Origin: JAJRRH01 sp047638815
GTDB taxonomy: Bacteria > Bacteroidota > Bacteroidia > Flavobacteriales_D > JABDKJ01
NCBI GenBank assembly: GCA_047638815.1
Contig: JBLIMR010000071.1
Coordinates: 1 to 10,323 of the forward strand
Direction: 5' to 3'
DNA: 10,323 bases
The position numbers and the translations under genes were made by a program. The stretch's first letter is position 1. Each line of letters starts with the position of its first letter. This document shows positions 6,212-10,323 of the stretch, in pieces. A model generated the notes under the pieces. The model had not been told where the DNA came from. It saw only the letters and a program-made list of their open reading frames with translations, and ran no database searches.

Positions 6212-7041
6212 TTTTTTATAATTCGCTTTTGCTTCAGAATGAAATACAAGACATTACATATCAGCAGGCCCAAAATAAGAGCATTTGGTACTTTTAATAC
6301 ATGAAGCCCAAAAATTATGGCCGCCATAGCAATTCCATAAATTAATTGTTCATTCCCTATATGAGGAGAGGTTTTCGGTTCAACAATGATAGCCACACCC
6401 ATAAAAGTTATTGCAAGCACATAGGCGGTGAAGTTGTCAGTATAATCAGGGAAAAGAAATCCAAGCAAAAGTGAAGGAATAATAAAAGCCAAGGCCAATC
6501 GGTGCTTCCTAATTCTACCCACATTAAATATTAGAGATAAACTAATAGGGACTAATGCAATAGGAATCAATTTACCAAAAATCGTAAATCGAATATCAAT
6601 ACCTGAAAAATCTAGAAGAGGTATATTAATAAACGGAACGACCATAGCGACTATCGTGGCTGTACCTATTGCAAAAACTATTGGATTAAAGATTGCTTTC
6701 TTCTTATAGGTGATGAAAAACTTGGATATGTAAAGTAATACCATAACCAATATTCCCCGCACGGGATCGGGATCCGCGTGTGATAACATAAGTAGAATCA
6801 AGAAAGTGCTTATTAGGGCATGTTGGTACTTTTTCTTCTGTTTCGTGAAATACTTAAAACCAAAAAAGAGAATACTAGAAATAACAAAAAGTGCTGCTCC
6901 CAATTTTAAAAAATGTATTCCACCCTCTACTCCATCATCAATAAACACGTCTGTTATTTTCAAGACAGATAAGATGATTAAAAAAACAAGAAAATGATCG
7001 TATGCCGTTAGGCTTTTAAATATTTTGACAATTCGTTTCAT
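6208..7041 (-). CDS. Multi-pass inner-membrane protein, NQR2/RnfD-like, 277 aa
   Basis: About ten hydrophobic segments span the protein, with short Lys/Arg-rich loops (for example YFTKQKKKYQH near residue 70 and ITYKKKAIFNP near 115) and a KQKRIIKK tail. The motifs IFNPIVFAIG, where NQR2/RnfD proteins have a conserved Asn-Pro, and VEPKTSPHIGNEQLIYG, like their EP-TSP...IYG segment, point to the NQR2/RnfD/RnfE membrane family. These are subunits of sodium- or proton-pumping NADH:quinone or ferredoxin oxidoreductases. No other Nqr or Rnf subunit is nearby and the usual flavin-attachment context is not evident, so this is more likely a stand-alone relative of unknown job than a complex subunit. 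A GAGGAG sequence lies just before the ATG. It starts 24 bp after the lipoprotein gene and overlaps the DUF2141 gene by 4 bp. Confidence 0.68.
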   Translation of the reverse strand: MKRIVKIFKSLTAYDHFLVFLIILSVLKITDVFIDDGVEGGIHFLKLGAALFVISSILFFGFKYFTKQKKKYQHALISTFLILLMLSHADPDPVRGILVMVLLYISKFFITYKKKAIFNPIVFAIGTATIVAMVVPFINIPLLDFSGIDIRFTIFGKLIPIALVPISLSLIFNVGRIRKHRLALAFIIPSLLLGFLFPDYTDNFTAYVLAITFMGVAIIVEPKTSPHIGNEQLIYGIAMAAIIFGLHVLKVPNALILGLLICNVLYFILKQKRIIKK

Positions 7042-7065
7042 ACTCCTCTTTTCCTATGATTTTAT

Positions 7066-7515
7066 TTATTGAAAATAATTATCAAATGCCTTAAACGAAT
7101 GATTAAGTCTTTCAATTACTGCAAATGAATCTTCAACAGTTTGTGATTCTTCAAGTTCCCCAACAAGATCAAGATGTGGCACTAACCAAACGTGCAACGC
7201 ATCGTGGGCCTCTCCACTCATTGTGCAACTAGCAATGAGTTTACTATTCTTATCCTTTAACTCCGCGGCCAAACTTTTGTAGTCTCGATTAGCATCCTTT
7301 TGATAATCTTTAAGCTGTTTCTCTGATGATTTGATAAATGGCATCATTTGTTCATTGACCTTCCACTTCTCGCCCGCATTAAGTTCAATGTCCAAATTGT
7401 GAGAATCTGCGGCAATTCCTTTTTCCGCGCTATCCACATTTGCTGATTCATATGAACTGCAAGCAAACATTGAAAGCGTTAAGACAATGATTATTGTGAT
7501 TTTACAAGTCTTCAT
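7066..7515 (-). CDS. Small lipoprotein with Cys/His motif, 149 aa
   Basis: A lipoprotein signal ends in SMFAC with Cys19 as the likely lipidated residue, so the protein is membrane-anchored outside the cytoplasm. After a Ser/Asp-rich spacer the rest is predicted mostly helical, starting at LNAGEKWKVNEQMMPF (residues 46-61) and then a charged helix. The distinctive part is SCTMSGEAHDALHVWLVPH (residues 96-114), with Cys97, His104, His108 and His114 spaced as on a metal-binding helix pair. Similar small proteins with a CTM-G-AHD-LH-WL core occur in Bacteroidota as far as I recall, without a known function. Metal, perhaps copper, binding is inference. Its ATG lies one base after the tetR stop, so it is co-transcribed with and probably controlled by that regulator. 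Confidence 0.75.
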   Translation of the reverse strand: MKTCKITIIIVLTLSMFACSSYESANVDSAEKGIAADSHNLDIELNAGEKWKVNEQMMPFIKSSEKQLKDYQKDANRDYKSLAAELKDKNSKLIASCTMSGEAHDALHVWLVPHLDLVGELEESQTVEDSFAVIERLNHSFKAFDNYFQ

Positions 7516-7516
7516 G

Positions 7517-8107
7517 TTATTTTTTTTTTATTAGTTTGATTATATTTTTTAGTCGTTGAATACCCACATCGACAATATCAAATTCAAAATTTGCAACACG
7601 CCATTTGAACATTTGTAGTCGAATTACTCCCATAATTAAATGAATCAACTCCTCCTCAGATAATGTCTGAGTGAAATTTTTTGACTTTTGATTTTCCTTA
7701 ATAATTGCAGTAATATGTTTTTGTTTCGTCTGCATTAATCTATGAATAGCTTCATTAATCTTTTGACTGCTTTCGAACAATCCATCCGAAAAAGTCACGA
7801 CAGCAAAATGAGGATTTTCTTTAAAGAACTTTAATTTATCTGTAAACAACTGTAACAGCTTGTTTTCAGGAATGTCATGCTCCGAATATGATGCAGTGTA
7901 GATTTCATCTAATGTTTCGGCTAAATATTCAAGCATGACCAACACAATATCCTCCTTGCTCTTGAAATGCCTGTATATAGCGGCTTCAGAAAACTGCATT
8001 TCTTTAGCTAGATTCTTAATTGTCAAACCACTGACTCCAGAAACACTTAAGATCTTACCCGCTGCTTCAATAATCTCTTGCTGTTTAATGGTGATTTTAG
8101 TTTTCAT
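7517..8107 (-). CDS. TetR/AcrR-family transcriptional regulator, 196 aa
   Basis: Residues 7-53 form the typical N-terminal DNA-binding domain: IIEAAGKILSVSGVSGLTIK, then NLAKEMQFSEAAIYRHFKSK, which includes the recognition helix and the conserved YRHF(K/x)(S/N)K end. The remaining 140 residues are a helical ligand and dimer domain with no recognisable ligand signature. The length is normal for the family. It is the first gene of a four-gene minus-strand operon, and a palindromic site lies between its -7 element and ATG, so it probably represses itself and the genes that follow. The gene ends in an A10 run coding IKKK directly before TAA, one base from the next ATG. Confidence 0.94.
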   Translation of the reverse strand: MKTKITIKQQEIIEAAGKILSVSGVSGLTIKNLAKEMQFSEAAIYRHFKSKEDIVLVMLEYLAETLDEIYTASYSEHDIPENKLLQLFTDKLKFFKENPHFAVVTFSDGLFESSQKINEAIHRLMQTKQKHITAIIKENQKSKNFTQTLSEEELIHLIMGVIRLQMFKWRVANFEFDIVDVGIQRLKNIIKLIKKK

Positions 8108-8116
8108 TCAAATATG

Positions 8117-8134
8117 TTAGTGAACATTCACTTA
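8117..8134 (-). promoter_or_regulatory. Candidate TetR operator, palindrome around GTGAA-CA-TTCAC
   Basis: GTGAA (8120-8124) and TTCAC (8127-8131) are exact inverted arms around a 2-bp centre. Over the 18 bp at 8117-8134, 14 positions are symmetric. The site lies 9 bp before the tetR ATG and directly downstream of the -7 element, where a bound repressor would cover the transcription start. Size and symmetry fit TetR-family operators. Confidence 0.62.
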
Positions 8135-8142
8135 CAAAGATA
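8135..8142 (-). promoter_or_regulatory. Bacteroidetes -7 promoter element TATCTTTG for the tetR operon
   Basis: Read on the minus strand the sequence is TATCTTTG, a perfect TAnnTTTG match, 27 bp before the tetR ATG. I find no clear TTG at the -33 position, which is common when an activator helps or the match is weak. Confidence 0.6.
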
Positions 8143-8192
8143 GCACATATTTTTTAATGACATATTGTTTGTGAAATAACAGGCAAATTAAA

Positions 8193-8220
8193 TATATGTT
8201 GATGCATAGACCAACATATA
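8193..8220. other. Perfect 9-bp inverted repeat TATATGTTG / CAACATATA
   Basis: The arms at 8193-8201 and 8212-8220 are exact complements around a 10-nt centre, 50-80 bp upstream of the tetR -7 element. No T-run follows it, so a protein-binding site for control of the tetR operon is a better reading than a terminator. Confidence 0.5.
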
Positions 8221-8433
8221 AAAACGTATTCTATATAAATTAAAAATCAGCCCAATCAACATTTGTGGCTAATGAGTTCGTCAATCATTACCGAATTCAA
8301 CTTCTCAAACGAATGGCGAAAAACACTAAGAGTTCAGGGTATACTAGTATATCAACGGCATTCGAATGTGGATTCAATTCCATAACAGTTTTCAATACGT
8401 AATATAAAAAGGAACCTGGATTAACCCCAAGCA

Positions 8434-8454
8434 GTTTCTTAAACTTTAAGAAAC
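8434..8454. promoter_or_regulatory. Perfect 21-bp palindrome (10-1-10)
   Basis: GTTTCTTAAA (8434-8443) and TTTAAGAAAC (8445-8454) are exact complements around a single C. A 10-bp exact palindrome with a one-base centre is the form of a site for a homodimeric DNA-binding protein. It lies about 160 bp upstream of the receptor gene ATG and about 290 bp from the tetR promoter, so it could serve either gene. Confidence 0.5.
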
Positions 8455-8475
8455 CCTCTTATCACCCATCTCAAT

Positions 8476-8517
8476 GTTCGGATTTATAATTCCGTACATC
8501 TGTTTATAAAACCGAAC
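8476..8517. other. Strong inverted repeat, 14-bp arms with one mismatch
   Basis: GTTCGGATTTATAA (8476-8489) and TTATAAAACCGAAC (8504-8517) are complementary at 13 of 14 positions, with a 14-nt loop. It lies about 100 bp upstream of the receptor ATG and could form a leader hairpin if transcription starts further up, or bind a regulator. It is the longest paired stem in the window. Confidence 0.55.
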
Positions 8518-8615
8518 GGCTAGGCCAAGGGCCGTCCTGATATTTGTCCCAGAACAAACATATAGTCACACCATCTAAACATAAATGGTGCTACGCTTAA
8601 TAAACATACAACTAG

Positions 8616-10323
8616 ATGAAAAATTTAATTTTAACAGCATTTTTAATACTGCTGTTCAACCCATTCGCTTTTAGCCAGGATCTTACTCAAACAGTGAGGG
8701 GTAAAATAGTAGATACTGATAATCAGTTGCCACTAATAGGTGCATACTTAGTTATCCTCGGAACCGAACCGCAGATTGGAACTTCCACCGATTTGAACGG
8801 TGAGTTCAGATTGGAAAACATACCGGTAGGTAGGATTACATTGCAATTATCATACATTGGTTACGAAAAACAAACCATACCAAATATCGTGGTGAATTCT
8901 GGCAAGGAAGTTATCTTGGATTTGAGTATGCAGGAATCCGTTTTAAACCTGAGTGAAGTTGTTATCACAGCAACAGAAAACAAAGGACAAGCAATTAATG
9001 AAATGTCGCTTGTAAGTGCTCGTTCAGTTTCAGCTGAAGAAACGAGTCGTTATGCTGGTGGAGTAAACGATCCATCGCGAATCGTATCAAGTTTTGCAGG
9101 CGTAGCAACAGCTCAGGATGGTGGTAACAATATCATTGTAAGGGGTAATTCGCCCAAGTATATACAGTGGAGACTGGAAGGTGTGCAAATTTCCAATCCG
9201 AATCACTTTGCAGATCAAAACTCAGCAGGTGGTTCCATTAGTGCATTAAACAATAATCTACTAGGGACCTCTGATTTCTATACTGGCGCATTTTCTCCTG
9301 AATATGGCGATGCTTTATCTGGAGTCTATGACATAAAACTTCGGGCAGGTAACAATGAAAAATTTGAATCTACGTTCGGCTTTGGCTTGTTAGGCACTGA
9401 TTTTACGGTTGAGGGCCCGATCAAGAAAGGATATGGAGGTTCCTACCTAGTCAATTACCGATACTCAACCGCTTCCATAGCTGGAGATCTCGGTTTGGTT
9501 GACCTTGGCGGGGTTCCTAATTTTCAGGATGCCGCTTTCAAAGTGCAGTTGCCTACCAAAAAAGCAGGTATGTTTTCTATCTTCGGATTGGGTGGCCAAA
9601 GCGATTTTGTTTTCGAAGATGTCACACCAGAACTTTGGAATACTCCAGGTGATGGCAGTATGCAATCCGACATCAACGAAGACTTTAAGAAAGACTCCTA
9701 CTTACTAACTTCTGGGTTAAATCACACCATTAGTGTTTCTGAAAATAGCTTTCTAAAGACCTCTCTTTCCTATTCAAGTGATGGAATAAACGATGAAATA
9801 TTTGAGATGAAAACCATCGATATTTTCGATAATAATGGTGAATTTCTGAGGGATTCAGTAACTAGTCGAACGTTAAATTTTGATAGTCGACTAAGGAATT
9901 CGACCTATCGGGGGGCGCTTACGTTTAAAAGTAAACTCAGTGCAAAAAGCAAACTTCAAATCGGGACCAAATATGCTCTTTCAAGATTCGACTTCAATCA
10001 AAGCAGGCTACAAGGCGTAGTCCCTTCCAGATTTACCGTGGCAGATTTCAACGAAACGGTTGGAACAATTAGAAACTTCATTAGCTGGAAACATAGAATT
10101 AATGAGGACTTCACGCTTGTAACTGGAGTCCATAACATGAATGTCCTGCTCAACAAAAAAAGCACGATTGAACCCAGACTGGCTGTAAACTGGAAGTTGA
10201 ACGGTACTAATTCTCTTCATGCCGGATATGGCAATCATAGCAAAATGGAAAGCATCCATAACTATTTTGCAAAAGTGGAATCTGAAGATGGTTCGATTAC
10301 TCAGCCAAACGAAGATCTCGGGC
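8616..10323 (+). CDS. TonB-dependent outer-membrane receptor, N-terminal 569 residues (runs off window)
   Basis: The frame from the ATG at 8616 stays open to the window end (569 codons plus one base), so the C-terminal part of the barrel is missing here. A signal peptide covers residues 1-20 (LLFNPFAFS before Q21). Residues 26-107 are a carboxypeptidase-like regulatory domain, with VRGKIVDTDNQLPLIGAYL, TSTDLNGEFRLENIPVG and LQLSYIGYEKQ. SEVVITA (113-119) leads to the plug, about residues 145-245, with NNIIVRGN, EGVQISNPNHFADQ, FYTGAFSPEYGDALSGVYDI. Barrel strands follow. Such receptors import large or scarce substrates using TonB energy. No SusD-like partner is visible before it, and the downstream side lies outside the window, so the substrate is unknown. 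It is divergent from the tetR operon. Confidence 0.93.
   Translation, partial: MKNLILTAFLILLFNPFAFSQDLTQTVRGKIVDTDNQLPLIGAYLVILGTEPQIGTSTDLNGEFRLENIPVGRITLQLSYIGYEKQTIPNIVVNSGKEVILDLSMQESVLNLSEVVITATENKGQAINEMSLVSARSVSAEETSRYAGGVNDPSRIVSSFAGVATAQDGGNNIIVRGNSPKYIQWRLEGVQISNPNHFADQNSAGGSISALNNNLLGTSDFYTGAFSPEYGDALSGVYDIKLRAGNNEKFESTFGFGLLGTDFTVEGPIKKGYGGSYLVNYRYSTASIAGDLGLVDLGGVPNFQDAAFKVQLPTKKAGMFSIFGLGGQSDFVFEDVTPELWNTPGDGSMQSDINEDFKKDSYLLTSGLNHTISVSENSFLKTSLSYSSDGINDEIFEMKTIDIFDNNGEFLRDSVTSRTLNFDSRLRNSTYRGALTFKSKLSAKSKLQIGTKYALSRFDFNQSRLQGVVPSRFTVADFNETVGTIRNFISWKHRINEDFTLVTGVHNMNVLLNKKSTIEPRLAVNWKLNGTNSLHAGYGNHSKMESIHNYFAKVESEDGSITQPNEDLG

Larger units (their letters stand above)
8143..8615. 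other. Divergent intergenic region, no gene called, rich in dyads
   Basis: This region separates the tetR promoter from the TonB-receptor gene. It has no open frame longer than about 55 codons with a start. Three inverted repeats stand out and are listed separately (8193-8220, 8434-8454, 8476-8517), and a weaker ACGGC/GCCGT pair lies at 8516-8535. I find no TAnnTTTG element for the receptor gene; GATATTTG at 8538-8545 lacks the correct spacing. Two short overlapping minus-strand frames (8297-8463 and 8449-8565) look protein-like but are short enough to be chance. Confidence 0.6.

Noticed and set aside
7520..7529. A10 run at the end of tetR as a phase-variation switch
   Set aside because: Slippage here would only change the last two or three residues before a nearby stop, so it would not turn the gene on or off.
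8297..8565. Two overlapping minus-strand frames (VRFYKQMYGIINPNIEMGDK and KKLLGVNPGSFLYYVLKTVM) as a frameshifted pseudogene
   Set aside because: Open stretches of 39 and about 55 codons are expected by chance at this length, they have no starts, and they coincide with strong palindromes that better explain the sequence.
9465..10259. Short frames at 9465-9665 (-), 9499-9708 (+) and 10008-10259 (-)
   Set aside because: All are shadows of the TonB-dependent receptor coding sequence.

Overview
The window looks like a chromosome segment from an AT-rich member of the Bacteroidota (Flavobacteriia/Cytophagia type). The main reasons are a very large secreted protein with a type IX secretion (Por) C-terminal sorting domain, a TonB-dependent receptor with an N-terminal carboxypeptidase-like regulatory domain, a DUF2141 protein, and a promoter -7 element of the Bacteroidetes form TAnnTTTG. 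No rRNA or tRNA gene, CRISPR array, intact transposase or integrase is visible.

Positions 1-1508 are accessory, rearranged DNA. Two identical 358-bp blocks lie 417 bp apart, and the first touches the window edge. They are followed by a segment of about 490 bp with two small genes, the first apparently frameshifted, and an attC-like hairpin at its end. The repeat units and this segment all change at the same short word, CGTTAT, which suggests a gene-cassette-like or site-specific-recombination origin (inference). Next come two gene scraps: a piece of an N-6 DNA methylase/restriction enzyme (EAKDIG motif) and a piece of a Fis-type helix-turn-helix as found at the end of NtrC-family regulators. 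Both happen to be in frame with the large gene that follows.

Positions 1509-5378 encode a 1289-residue secreted protein: signal peptide, five tandem DUF3494 (ice-binding-like) domains of two alternating subtypes, a linker domain, and a T9SS sorting domain. Positions 5379-5761 hold no convincing gene but several dyads and a short direct repeat.

Positions 5762-8107 are a compact minus-strand operon read in the order TetR-family regulator, lipoprotein with a Cys/His motif, multi-pass NQR2/RnfD-like membrane protein, DUF2141 periplasmic protein. Gaps are 1 and 24 bp, then a 4-bp overlap. A palindromic operator sits against the -7 element just before tetR, so the operon is probably autoregulated. 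A dyad-rich 480-bp gap separates this promoter from a divergent TonB-dependent receptor gene that begins at 8616 and runs off the right edge.

Together this is an envelope-focused region (secreted multidomain adhesin or ice-binding-like protein, a regulated lipoprotein and membrane operon, an outer-membrane receptor) next to a hot spot of gene debris and repeats.
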